From positions 1-64,000 of the forward strand of contig NZ_JAFBFH010000023.1 of NCBI RefSeq assembly GCF_016909185.1: DNA of 64,000 nt, read 5' to 3'. The notes beneath the pieces are model-generated. The model was not told where the DNA came from and ran no database searches. It saw nothing but the letters and a program-made list of their open reading frames with translations. Below are positions 56,299 through 64,000 of this stretch, in pieces. Source of the stretch: Siminovitchia thermophila. GTDB lineage: Bacteria > Bacillota > Bacilli > Bacillales > Bacillaceae_C. Position 1 is the first letter of the stretch; each line of letters opens with the position of its first letter. A program made the translations under genes and the position numbers.

Positions 56299-56459
56299 GA
56301 GGCTTGGACATAACTAAAAAGGCCGACTCAAAAGGCGAATGATTATAAAATATTATATCTATTAAACAACAAAATCCGAACAAGTTTCGATTTCTAACTT
56401 AAAGAAATTTGAATCATAGTTCGGATTTTTCATTACCTAAAATGCTTTTGTCCCAGCCT
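56299..56459 (+). repeat. Element C without A or B
   Basis: GAGGCTTGGACATAA and TTTTGTCCCAGCCT bound 161 bp that include the hairpin AAATCCGAAC/GTTCGGATTT with TTTTT. The ends and hairpin match the borders of composites C1 and C2, so this is probably the unloaded form of that element. Confidence 0.75.
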
Positions 56460-57004
56460 TGTATATTAATGAATAGAGGTTCGCTACCTCTGGCGCTTTT
56501 CCACAGTGTAATTATTTATACTGGAAGCAGCTGTGGATTAGTGACCCAAACTACAGTACTTTTTAGTAACTGGTGTTTAGAGAGTCTAACCACATCTCTT
56601 TGTTTATCTGTTGATCAGTCAGATAACGCTAGACGTTTGATTTCACACAAGGATACAGGGCAAAGGGTGCGTGGCTTGAGAACACAGCGTAATAATAAAG
56701 AAGGAAGGTATTTTAATATAGTCATAGAGGCTTGATACGCTTTTTGTAGTTGAATAATCAGGGAATTTTTCCATCCATCCAAACCGTTGGAATATCAATG
56801 TTTATGGCATATAGTCCTGATTGGAATGGGACTAGATAATAGAAATGGTCAGGAAGAGGCCGCCAGTGCAAGCCCGGCTGGAAGTTGTTATGAAGGGGAA
56901 TATAAAGCAATTCCTGAGGAGGTCGGCCGTTGCTTTTTGTTGGTGTCTTCTGCCGGTAAAATTTGAAAAAAGAGAGATGTCTGTCAGCTAATGACGCCTG
57001 CGCT
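56460..57004. other. Gap containing a tRNA-Thr fragment
   Basis: No intact gene. Positions 56845-56884 repeat the 3' half of tRNA-Thr, followed by AGCAATTCC/GTTGCTTTTTG, an eroded version of the terminator after tRNA-Thr. GAGAGATGTC at about 56972 and GACATCTCTC at about 57012 could form a terminator for the gene to the right. Confidence 0.55.
56845..56884 (+). pseudogene. Degraded 3' half of tRNA-Thr (probable att site)
   Basis: ATGGT-AGGAAGAGG, CGCC and CAAGCCCGGCTGGAAG match 53636-53675 with four substitutions. There is no 5' half here. Confidence 0.75.
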
Positions 57005-57454
57005 TTATGTGACATCTCTCTCCAATAACCATTTTGCTTTCTCTATTTCCCGGATATCATCCAGCCGCTTAAGTTCGCTTTCAATGTACTGCGGTCCATT
57101 TAGAAAAAGCCATACCAGCGCAAGATTGGATGCCTTATAATAAGTGGATTCATCTATTTGAACTATGCAACTAAAGTATAAGTTGCCTTCGCGATTAATA
57201 GAATCCAACTTCATTTTAACTGCTTGAGCCGCAAGGTTTTCTTTGATAATCTCCTCAGTTGATGTAAATAGGTCGGGTAACGACCCGGCTTTTCATAAAT
57301 CAGGCTCAGCTTTATGCCTCGTTTCAATAAAATCTTCTATCCATCCACGCAGAAGTGCGGAAGGGTTGATGTATTCTTCCCGACATATGGCATAGAACTT
57401 GTCTTTTAGGTCTTTTGGAATCCGAATGCTCATTTGTTCGTTTTTCATTTTCAT
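57005..57454 (-). pseudogene. Ribbon-helix-helix gene with one in-frame TGA
   Basis: A single minus-strand frame of 150 codons with one stop, TGA at 57293-57295. The first part (MKNEQMSIRIPKDLKDKFYA) is a ribbon-helix-helix DNA-binding region like those of plasmid and phage repressors. The second reads PDLFTSTEEIIKENLAAQAV and ends ERDVT. AAAGGAAG precedes two possible ATGs (57454, 57448). If the stop is real the product is a 51-53 residue repressor. Lies just outside the integrative remnant. Confidence 0.65.
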
Positions 57455-58002
57455 TACTTCCTTTCATTATTATACATGTCTATATTTTACTAACTCTGCC
57501 TATACATTTTCTGAACAAGCAAAACGATCATGATTTTTATGCCTATTTGCCATATGTAAAGCTTGTCTCATTCCATCTCATTTCATGTATTTAAGCCAAG
57601 AATGATGAGTTAAACCGGCCATCATACACATACTTTTGTTAAAATCATAATAGCCGGATTGTCCTATCAGCCGAGTGTTCAGAAATGATGGAGGGGACAA
57701 ATGAATTACGATAGAGGAATGATGGAGCTGGAAACGATCGGCCGTTTTTTACAAAAACTCGGGAGAGCGCGTACGACCTGCAGCTTGCGGCTTTCAAAAG
57801 GGAGTTGATACGTATTATTCCCAACATGATCAAAGGGTCTTTAGGTTTGCTGAAGGTTTGGAAATGTTTCGGAACTTATCGGTTATGGTTCGAAGGAAAA
57901 TGGCTGTTTTGGTTCCATTTTGCTTTCCCTGTCGAAGGAACATGGTTGCTTCACTCCATTCTTCCCTCTTGGATACAAAAGCAAAGCGGCTCTAGACGTG
58001 AC
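57455..58002. other. Gap with a frameshifted short gene
   Basis: At about 57702 an ATG behind GGAGGGG starts NYDRGMMELETIGRFLQKLG. One missing base in a G run then shifts the frame to SAYDLQLAAFKRELIRIIPN. It looks like a small decayed gene, not identified. No other gene or RNA is supported. Confidence 0.4.
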
Positions 58003-58041
58003 AAAGCCTGCTCTTCATTTACCGAAGAACAGGCTTTTTTT
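58003..58041 (+). terminator. Terminator hairpin
   Basis: AAAGCCTGCTCTTC and GAAGAACAGGCTTT pair with one mismatch, followed by TTTTT. Confidence 0.8.
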
Positions 58042-58119
58042 CGTCTTGTGAAACTAGAAGGAGTTTTGTGTATGACCCTTGACCAGTCTACGGCAAGGGC
58101 TTGCATATGGAATCGCTTT

Positions 58120-58224
58120 TTAATAAAATCCAAATCCTCCAACGAAGGCTGCACCTACGATTACTAAAAGGATAAACAAGACGACAATCAAGGCAAAACC
58201 TCCACCATATCCGACTCCACTCAT
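58120..58224 (-). CDS. YjcZ-family sporulation peptide
   Basis: A 34-residue peptide of a Gly-rich start ([10 protein letters not shown]), one hydrophobic helix ([17 protein letters not shown]) and a VGGFGFY end, the pattern of the YjcZ/CotZ-adjacent small spore proteins of Bacillus. AAGGAGG lies 8 bp before the ATG. It probably sits in the spore coat or membrane; function unknown. Confidence 0.88.
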   Translation of the reverse strand: MSGVGYGGGFALIVVLFILLVIVGAAFVGGFGFY

Positions 58225-58572
58225 ATGAAAGCACCTCCTTGGTGTTCTAATGCTTTATTCTATGTTTCACAGCTTTCTAGGTGCAAAGGGGCGAGTGTTT
58301 ATAACAAAAATGTGCTAATTCATCATTTTTACAGTAGAAGAGTTCATTTCAGTCACGCTTCGTCCAGCCATAACTGAAGCCAATGGAGGATATGGGATGC
58401 CACCTGAAAAAATCATTTTGACATGCAAAACAGCTTGGACTGGGTACTGTCCATTTGAGCCAGGTAATCATTCGCTGCAGCCGTATTGCAGGAAAAAGGG
58501 GTATTTACAAAGAATACTATGATGTTGTGAACAAGTTTTTTCATATAAAAGATAAAAAAATGCATTTATATG
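58225..58572. other. Gap before the tRNA array
   Basis: About 350 bp without a supported gene. The left end should hold the yjcZ-type promoter; I could not assign its sigma factor. Confidence 0.4.
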
Positions 58573-58602
58573 TTGACATGTGGATAGGGTATCGACTATA
58601 CT
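58573..58602 (+). promoter_or_regulatory. Promoter of the seven-tRNA array
   Basis: TTGACA and TATACT separated by 18 bp, 51 bp before tRNA-Glu. Confidence 0.7.
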
Positions 58603-58652
58603 CTTTATTGGGTCGTCAAGGACGGTCCATTTCATTTGGTTTTATATAAGGC

Positions 58653-58727
58653 GGCCCCTTGGTCAAGCGGTTAAGACACCGCCCTTTCACGGCGGTAACA
58701 CGGGTTCGAATCCCGTAGGGGTCACCA
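58653..58727 (+). tRNA. tRNA-Glu (TTC)
   Basis: Acceptor GGCCCCT/AGGGGTC, anticodon loop CTTTCAC between CCGCC and GGCGG, encoded CCA. Confidence 0.96.
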
Positions 58728-58874
58728 TTTTTATTTTTGGAAAAATTGGGACAAACCAAGCGCATTGGTGTAAAAGAAAGAAGCGCCCAAAGGAAGACAA
58801 TGTTCCTATAATAACGCATAACATTCTTATGCCCCGTTTTTTCGAAAATACGCCACTAGATCGCAATTTAAAAA

Positions 58875-58950
58875 GGAGGATTAGCTCAGCTGGGAGAGCA
58901 CCTGCCTTACAAGCAGGGGGTCGGCGGTTCGATCCCGTCATCCTCCACCA
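58875..58950 (+). tRNA. tRNA-Val (TAC)
   Basis: Acceptor GGAGGAT/ATCCTCC, anticodon loop CTTACAA between CCTGC and GCAGG, encoded CCA. Confidence 0.96.
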
Positions 58951-58965
58951 TTCATTAAATGGCTT

Positions 58966-59041
<76 letters not shown>

Positions 59042-59063
59042 TTTTTTATTTGTCCATTTTTAG

Positions 59064-59148
59064 GGTGGGGTAGCGAAGTGGCTAAACGCGGCGGACTGTA
59101 AATCCGCTCCCTCAGGGTTCGGCGGTTCGAATCCGTCCCCCACCACCA
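59064..59148 (+). tRNA. tRNA-Tyr (GTA)
   Basis: Class II tRNA with a long variable arm (CTCCCTCAGGGTTCGG region), anticodon loop CTGTAAA, acceptor GGTGGGG/CCCCACC, encoded CCA. Confidence 0.95.
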
Positions 59149-59289
59149 TTTTACATTTCTGTATAGAACGTTTTACAAAAGGGTAATATACATAATGTCT
59201 TTTTGAATCAAACTCTATCGGCTCGGGCTTTGCTGCGAGCGGAAGTACCCGCTGCATTTGTAAAACGATTCAAACAAACATTGTTTCAG

Positions 59290-59364
59290 TGGGCTATAGC
59301 CAAGCGGTAAGGCAACGGACTTTGACTCCGTGATTCGCTGGTTCGAATCCAGCTAGCCCAGCCA
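59290..59364 (+). tRNA. tRNA-Gln (TTG)
   Basis: Acceptor TGGGCTA/TAGCCCA, anticodon loop CTTTGAC between CGGA and TCCG, encoded CCA. Confidence 0.95.
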
Positions 59365-59371
59365 AACAATC

Positions 59372-59444
59372 GAGCCATTAGCTCAGCCGGTAGAGCATCT
59401 GACTTTTAATCAGAGGGTCGCAGGTTCGATTCCTGCATGGCTCA
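59372..59444 (+). tRNA. tRNA-Lys (TTT)
   Basis: Acceptor GAGCCAT/ATGGCTC, anticodon loop CTTTTAA between CTGA and TCAG. CCA not encoded. Confidence 0.95.
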
Positions 59445-59464
59445 CTCTCTTTTTTTATTTTGGC

Positions 59465-59537
59465 GGGGCCTTAGCTCAGCTGGGAGAGCGCCTGCTTTGC
59501 ACGCAGGAGGTCAGCGGTTCGATCCCGCTAGGCTCCA
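59465..59537 (+). tRNA. tRNA-Ala (TGC)
   Basis: Acceptor GGGGCCT/AGGCTCC with one G-T pair, anticodon loop CTTTGCACG region between CCTG and CAGG. CCA not encoded. Confidence 0.95.
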
Positions 59538-59548
59538 TAATTGAATTG

Positions 59549-59592
59549 TGTTCAACCCGGAAGGCTGGTTATCCGCTTTTCGGGTTTTTATA
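59549..59592 (+). terminator. Terminator of the tRNA array
   Basis: AACCCGGAA and TTTTCGGGTT pair around a 14-base loop, followed by TTTATA. Confidence 0.65.
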
Positions 59593-59742
59593 TGCTTATA
59601 AATGGGTGGCGGCTTCTCCATGAAGGATACCTGGCATTCTGAGTTCGGTAAAATTGTATATATATGCAAGGTTTTGTCCAGTTGAGTCATGACCACCTCA
59701 ATTGGTACAATGATTCCAGTTTGATATAAGGGGGAGAACTGG

Positions 59743-60636
59743 GTGAATCAGAACATATCCATTATTGGAGTCCCGATGGATCTCGGTCAAACCCGCCGTG
59801 GGGTTGATATGGGACCAAGCGCGATTCGATATGCAGATGTCATTGAACGTCTGGAGCGCCTGCATATCCATGTCGAGGATTTGGGAGACATTCAAATAGA
59901 ACGTGTTGTAGAAGAACCCACTGGAAAGTTGCGAAACTTGCGCGCGGTTACCTTTGCAGCAACGCGCCTTTTTCAAGTGGTTGACTCTGTAGTGGGGCAT
60001 GGGCGCTTCCCGCTTGTTCTTGGTGGGGATCACAGCATCGCGATCGGAACGCTGGCGGGGGTTTCCAAGCACTATGAGAATTTGGGGGTCATTTGGTTTG
60101 ATGCACACGGAGATTTAAATCCGGTAGAGCAATCCCCGACGGGAAACATTCATGGCATGCCGCTCGCCGCTAGCCTTGGCATTGGGCATGAGAACTTGAC
60201 AAACGTAGGAAATTACAGTCCAAAGATTAAGCCGCAAAATGTTGTCATTATCGGAGCCAGGGATTTGGACCCCGGTGAAAGGGAACTGATAAAAGAACAT
60301 TCCATCAAGGTATACACGATGCATGAGATTGACCGGCTTGGCATGGCGAGAGTGATGGAAGAAACGATTCATTATCTGAAAGGGCGGACGGATGGTGTTC
60401 ATCTTTCGCTCGATTTAGACGCGCTGGACCCGCACGATGCGCCGGGTGTAGGCACACCCGTACTGGGGGGAGTTACATACAGGGAGAGCCATTTGGCAAT
60501 GGAAATGCTCGCTGAGGCTAACATCATTACGTCAGCTGAATTTGTTGAGGTAAACCCCATCTTGGATGAAAAAAATAAAACAGCCAAAGTGGCTGTTGCC
60601 TTAATAGGATCATTATTTGGTGAAAAATTGCTTTAA
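59743..60636 (+). CDS. rocF: Arginase
   Basis: A 297-residue ureohydrolase that splits arginine into ornithine and urea. Manganese ligands are visible: His97 (GGDHS), Asp120, His122 and Asp124 (DAHGDLN), and the two Asp of SLDLDALDP. Length matches Bacillus RocF. GTG start with AAGGGGGAG upstream. Here it stands alone, not with rocDE, and lies between the tRNA array and sigW; the convergent Spo0E-like gene overlaps its last four bases. Confidence 0.94.
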   Translation: MNQNISIIGVPMDLGQTRRGVDMGPSAIRYADVIERLERLHIHVEDLGDIQIERVVEEPTGKLRNLRAVTFAATRLFQVVDSVVGHGRFPLVLGGDHSIAIGTLAGVSKHYENLGVIWFDAHGDLNPVEQSPTGNIHGMPLAASLGIGHENLTNVGNYSPKIKPQNVVIIGARDLDPGERELIKEHSIKVYTMHEIDRLGMARVMEETIHYLKGRTDGVHLSLDLDALDPHDAPGVGTPVLGGVTYRESHLAMEMLAEANIITSAEFVEVNPILDEKNKTAKVAVALIGSLFGEKLL

Positions 60637-60836
60637 ACATGCTGGCGGCAAGTTCTGTCAGATATTGCTGCCCGCTTGTTTTTTAAAAGGAACTCATATT
60701 CATTTAATAGCTTGTCCAGCTGACTGCTTAATTGTATGACGCCCTCGTCAACGAAAGAGCGGGCCAAGCCGAGCTGAATCATTTCTATGCGCTTTTCTTC
60801 AATTTTTTTGATCATATTTTTCACTTCGATACTCAT
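60633..60836 (-). CDS. Spo0E-family aspartyl-phosphate phosphatase
   Basis: A 67-residue two-helix protein with the family motif SQLDKLLNEY (38-47), where the Asp/Leu pattern SQxLD-like marks phosphatases that dephosphorylate Spo0A~P and delay sporulation. AGGGATTG lies before the ATG. Its end overlaps rocF by four bases on the opposite strand. Confidence 0.85.
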   Translation of the reverse strand: MSIEVKNMIKKIEEKRIEMIQLGLARSFVDEGVIQLSSQLDKLLNEYEFLLKNKRAAISDRTCRQHV

Positions 60837-60939
60837 CGCAATCCCTCACTATTATGTCTTATCTATCTTTATCCGAATTTGCCTTGAATAAACCTTTTTA
60901 CCCATGAATGTTTGATAAAATAGAATAGGGACGAAAAAA

Positions 60940-60967
60940 TGAAACCTTTTGATAATATATCCGTATA
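60940..60967 (+). promoter_or_regulatory. Sigma-W-type promoter of sigW
   Basis: TGAAAC (60940-60945), a 16-bp spacer and CGTATA (60962-60967): an exact match to the sigma-W consensus, so sigW is autoregulated as in B. subtilis. Confidence 0.9.
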
Positions 60968-60998
60968 AAAGAATACCGCGCTGGCGGGAGGTTGTTGA

Positions 60999-61562
60999 AT
61001 GGATAAGTTGGTGAATCAAAGAATTAAGCAAGTGATAAAGGGCGACCAGGAAGCCTTCGGAGAGATTGTGGAAATATATAAAGACAAAATATTTTCCCTA
61101 TGCTTCAGAATGCTTGGAAATCGGCATGAAGCCGAAGATATCGCCCAGGAGGCTTTTATTCGGGCCTACACGAATATTGAGAGCTTTCAGCAAAACCGTA
61201 AGTTTTCAACATGGTTGTACCGAATCGCCACAAATCTTTGCATAGATAGAATCAGAAAGAAAAAACCAGACTATTTTCTTGATGCGGAAATTGCAGGAAC
61301 GGAAGGCCTGACCTTGTATTCTCAATTGCCATCCTCGGGCAAAACGCCTGACGCGGCGGTCGAAACGTTGGAAATTCAAGAAATTGTGCAAAGGGAAATC
61401 ATGCGATTGCCTGATAAGTACAGGTCGGTTATTGTTTTACGGTATATTGATGATCTTTCATTAAATGAAATCGCAGAAGTACTTGAATTACCACTTGGTA
61501 CTGTAAAAACAAGAATCCACCGCGGGCGGGAAGCGCTTCGCAAACAGTTGCACAATATGTAG
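60999..61562 (+). CDS. sigW: ECF sigma factor W
   Basis: A 187-residue group IV sigma factor controlling envelope-stress and antimicrobial-resistance genes. Region 2 (residues about 20-90) contains GNRHEAEDIAQEAFIRAY and the FSTWLYRIATNL segment. Region 4 (about 130-185) contains LPDKYRSVIVLRYIDDLSLN and the helix-turn-helix ending GTVKTRIHRGREALRK. Followed 17 bp later by its anti-sigma factor gene and preceded by its own type of promoter. Confidence 0.94.
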   Translation: MDKLVNQRIKQVIKGDQEAFGEIVEIYKDKIFSLCFRMLGNRHEAEDIAQEAFIRAYTNIESFQQNRKFSTWLYRIATNLCIDRIRKKKPDYFLDAEIAGTEGLTLYSQLPSSGKTPDAAVETLEIQEIVQREIMRLPDKYRSVIVLRYIDDLSLNEIAEVLELPLGTVKTRIHRGREALRKQLHNM

Positions 61563-61579
61563 GAAAGGTGAGAAGTAAA

Positions 61580-62200
61580 TTGAATGCTTGTCCAGAGGAA
61601 ATCATTCTCTATATGCACCAGTATTTGGATGGAGACTTGAGTAGAGAAGATGAGCAAACCCTAAAGGTACATTTACAGACGTGTCCGGCCTGCCAAACAT
61701 ACTTCCAAGAGTTAGTACAGACAGAAGCCATCGTTAAAAGTGCTTCACTGATTGTTGCACCAAATAACTTTACGAATCAAGTAATGGCTCGCCTTCCGAG
61801 AGAAAAAAGCAGAATAGGGATTCAGCGCTGGTTCAGAAACCACCCCATGCTGATTGCTGTTTCTTTATTCCTTGTATTAATGGCGGGAAGTATGGTAAAT
61901 ATGTGGAATGACGACCAAAGATTCTCTTATACAAAACAACCCAACTTGATCGTTGAAAACGATACAGTAATCGTTCCACAAGGGGAAGTCGTCACAGGCG
62001 ATGTCACTGTCAAAAATGGAAATATCAAAATAGAAGGTAAAGTGGATGGAAATGTTACAGTGATTAATGGCGAGAAATATTTGGCTTCGGCTGGTGCTGT
62101 TACAGGAGATGTTAAAGAAATAGATAAAATGTTTGAATGGATATGGTATAAGATGAAAGAAAGTGGCAAACTAGTCGTTGATTTTATTGGAAAAGAATAA
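61580..62200 (+). CDS. rsiW: Anti-sigma-W factor
   Basis: A 206-residue membrane anti-sigma factor. TTG 61580 was chosen because AGGAAAGGTGAG lies upstream and the protein then starts MNACPEEI, like RsiW; a GTG four codons earlier is inside that site. The zinc-binding anti-sigma motif is His31, Cys35 and Cys38 (HLQTCPAC). A membrane helix spans about 89-107. The extracytoplasmic part, cut by PrsW and RasP in B. subtilis, has a bactofilin-like repeat (GDVTVKNGNIKIEGKVDGNV). Confidence 0.92.
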   Translation: MNACPEEIILYMHQYLDGDLSREDEQTLKVHLQTCPACQTYFQELVQTEAIVKSASLIVAPNNFTNQVMARLPREKSRIGIQRWFRNHPMLIAVSLFLVLMAGSMVNMWNDDQRFSYTKQPNLIVENDTVIVPQGEVVTGDVTVKNGNIKIEGKVDGNVTVINGEKYLASAGAVTGDVKEIDKMFEWIWYKMKESGKLVVDFIGKE

Positions 62201-62202
62201 GG

Positions 62203-62240
62203 TGCTGCTGCAAGGCTGCTGCAGCAGCTTCTTTTTCTTT
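62203..62240 (+). terminator. Terminator after rsiW
   Basis: GCTGCTGCA and TGCAGCAGC form a 9-bp stem, followed by TTCTTTTTCTTTT. Confidence 0.8.
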
Positions 62241-62361
62241 TAAATACCCCAGCATCCAACGTACCAGCATCTTTCGGATTATGTTATAATATAAAGGTTC
62301 TATATATGTTTAAATCATGTGCACGATGCGTGCTGTTGAATAAATAGATGGAGGAAAGAAT

Positions 62362-63192
62362 ATGCCGTTTGAAGACCTTTCGATCATGGACTATTTGTCC
62401 CGCATAGTAGATATTCTCCTCGTTTGGTACGTTATTTATAAGCTGATTATGGTCATACGCGGCACAAAAGCGGTTCAGCTTTTAAAAGGAATCTTTGTTA
62501 TTATCATTGTCCGTTTTCTTAGTGAATTTTTCAATTTACATACATTGGGCTGGATGATGGAGCAAGCCATTACATGGGGTTTTCTCGCAATTATTATCAT
62601 TTTTCAACCCGAACTCAGACGCGCGCTTGAACAGTTGGGCAGGGGGAGAATTTTTGCAAGAGGTGGAATACAGGAGGAAGAGGAACAAAAACGTAAAGTC
62701 GCGGCGATTAGGGAAGCAGTCAGTTATATGGCCAAGAGAAGAATCGGCGCTCTCATTTCCATTGAGAGAGAGACGGGCTTGGGCGATTACATTGAAACCG
62801 GTATCCCGTTGAATTCCACGCTCACTTCCCAATTGTTGATAAACATCTTTATTCCAAACACACCGCTTCATGACGGGGCGGTCGTTATACAGAAGAATCA
62901 TATTACCGCCGCGGCATGTTACTTGCCGCTTTCAGAAAGTCCGTTCATTTCCAAGGACCTGGGAACACGGCATCGAGCGGCAGTTGGAATCAGTGAGGTG
63001 ACGGATGCTTTCACCATCGTTGTGTCAGAGGAGACGGGAAACATATCCGTCACGCAACACGGCGAGCTATACCATGATTTATCATCGGATGAATTCGAGC
63101 AACTATTGGAAAAAGAACTCGTAACCGGCACTAAAGTAAAATACACTTCCTCCTCACTATGGAAAAGAAAGGGGAAGAAAGAACGTGGATAA
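62362..63192 (+). CDS. cdaA: Diadenylate cyclase CdaA
   Basis: A 276-residue membrane cyclase making c-di-AMP. Three N-terminal helices (about 10-85) precede the DAC domain with DGA at 171-173 and RHR at 203-205, the same numbers as in B. subtilis CdaA. ATGGAGGAAAG lies before the ATG. It overlaps the start of cdaR by 8 bp; glmM would be expected beyond the window. Confidence 0.95.
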   Translation: MPFEDLSIMDYLSRIVDILLVWYVIYKLIMVIRGTKAVQLLKGIFVIIIVRFLSEFFNLHTLGWMMEQAITWGFLAIIIIFQPELRRALEQLGRGRIFARGGIQEEEEQKRKVAAIREAVSYMAKRRIGALISIERETGLGDYIETGIPLNSTLTSQLLINIFIPNTPLHDGAVVIQKNHITAAACYLPLSESPFISKDLGTRHRAAVGISEVTDAFTIVVSEETGNISVTQHGELYHDLSSDEFEQLLEKELVTGTKVKYTSSSLWKRKGKKERG

Positions 63193-64000
63193 ATTCATGG
63201 ATAACCCCTGGTTCGTAAGAATTATTGCGATGAGCCTTGCCCTGCTTCTGTTTTTTTCAGTCAATCATGATATGAATAAAAATAACAATCAGTCCAAGCC
63301 AAACGGAATGGAAAATAATGAGGTTGAAACGATTGTAGATGTGCCTGTGGAAGTTTATTATGACTCTGAAAATTTGGTTGTAAACGGTATTCCGAATACA
63401 GTTGATGTGACCATTGAAGGGCAGAGAAGGTTTGTCGAAGCAGCCAAGCGGCAGAGGGATTTTACCGTTTTTGTCGATTTATCCAATGTCAGTATTGGTG
63501 ACCGCCGTGTACCGATTTTATATAAAGATTTCTCAGATAAGCTGAAAGTGAAAATAGAACCAGCTTATGCTGAAGTTTCCATCCAGGAGAAAGTGACTGA
63601 AGAATTTACAGTAGAGGCGGAATTTAACAATAATACACTTGCAGAAGGCTTTGAAGCGGACTCTCCGGTCGTTGACCCGAAAACGGTCCAAATTACAGGA
63701 GGGAAAGAAACGATTGAAAAAATATCGTATGTCAAAGCTTCCATCGATGCAGGGGGCCTTATTACGCACTCGCTCAAGCAGGATACGAAAGTAACCGTTC
63801 TTGACCGCCATTTGAACAAATTGGATGTTTTTGTTGATCCGGAATTCGTAACGGTCACTGTGCCTGTCAACAATCCAAGGAAAACAGTGCCTTTAAAAAT
63901 CAAGCAAACAGGAACACCTTTGAATAGTACGATTATCAAACGGATCGAAACCGACATTAACGAGGTCATCGTATACGGAAGAACCAAGGTTTTGGAACAA
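63185..64000 (+). CDS. cdaR: CdaA regulator CdaR (YbbR), cut by window end
   Basis: The first 272 codons of a larger protein with no stop before the window ends. GTG 63185 gives MDKFMDNPWFVRII, close to the known YbbR start. One membrane helix (about 10-27) is followed by YbbR repeats, three of which can be seen beginning near residues 40, 130 and 215. It binds and modulates CdaA from outside the membrane in related species. Confidence 0.92.
   Translation, partial: MDKFMDNPWFVRIIAMSLALLLFFSVNHDMNKNNNQSKPNGMENNEVETIVDVPVEVYYDSENLVVNGIPNTVDVTIEGQRRFVEAAKRQRDFTVFVDLSNVSIGDRRVPILYKDFSDKLKVKIEPAYAEVSIQEKVTEEFTVEAEFNNNTLAEGFEADSPVVDPKTVQITGGKETIEKISYVKASIDAGGLITHSLKQDTKVTVLDRHLNKLDVFVDPEFVTVTVPVNNPRKTVPLKIKQTGTPLNSTIIKRIETDINEVIVYGRTKVLEQ

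Larger units (their letters stand above)
53678..56884. mobile_element. Remnant of an integrative element at tRNA-Thr
   Basis: The interval runs from the intact tRNA-Thr 3' end to the degraded second 3' half. It holds an eroded tyrosine integrase fragment next to the tRNA, a truncated transposase gene, one intact membrane protein gene and a C-type inverted-repeat element. Integration into the 3' end of a tRNA gene leaves exactly this layout. Confidence 0.65.

Noticed and set aside
56758-57015. 85-codon minus frame over the tRNA-Thr fragment
   Set aside because: It runs through the degraded tRNA sequence and a hairpin, so coding is unlikely.

Overview
The window comes from a low-GC, endospore-forming Bacillaceae chromosome. 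The evidence is gene content and order. From 48.3 kb to the right end it carries a Bacillus subtilis-like block of cwlD, salA, gerD, kbaA, pdaB, tRNA genes, rocF, a Spo0E-like gene, sigW, rsiW, cdaA and cdaR. A yjcZ-type spore peptide gene, strong AGGAGG ribosome binding sites and frequent TTG/GTG starts agree with this. I cannot name the species.

Left part (0-14.4 kb). A three-gene lipid or polyketide-like operon (degenerate ketosynthase, FabG-like reductase, acyl carrier protein) ends against tandem repeats. Next comes a peptide-scavenging locus: DmpA-type peptidase, an AAA+ regulator without the sigma-54 contact loop, a five-gene oligopeptide/glutathione-type ABC importer, asparaginase II, and a divergent M55 D-aminopeptidase. 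Three CCTATTT boxes lie in the divergent control region. At 14.6-18.3 kb there is a phosphonate-type importer (phnD-phnC-phnE-phnE).

Middle part (18-48 kb). An orphan agr-like two-component pair has a frameshifted response regulator. Then come a YhfC-type membrane protease with a small lipoprotein, a decayed region with pseudogenes and twin palindromes, yndG-yndH-yndJ preceded by a decayed partial copy of yndG, a thioesterase, mntABCD behind a probable MntR box, an MpsC-like gene, a purine permease with adenine deaminase, a YvfRSTU-like ABC exporter with its two-component system, an MFS transporter, a DUF2071 protein, a GGDEF-EAL protein, and glycerate kinase with an apparent frameshift at codon 2.

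Right part (48-64 kb). This is the conserved cwlD-to-cdaR segment, interrupted at a tRNA-Thr gene. The locus has integrase and transposase remnants and a second, degraded 3' tRNA-Thr half 3.2 kb away, which I read as a decayed integrative element. A seven-tRNA array precedes rocF.

The most unusual feature is a family of about 145-bp double-hairpin repeats (called element A here). There are seven copies, two head-to-tail tandem arrays, covarying stems, and a constant TTTAT-like sequence at both junctions. Two copies are nested with a second repeat (B) inside larger elements bounded by inverted repeats (C). This looks like non-autonomous DNA moved by an IS200/IS605- or RAYT-type single-strand transposase; no such transposase gene is visible here.
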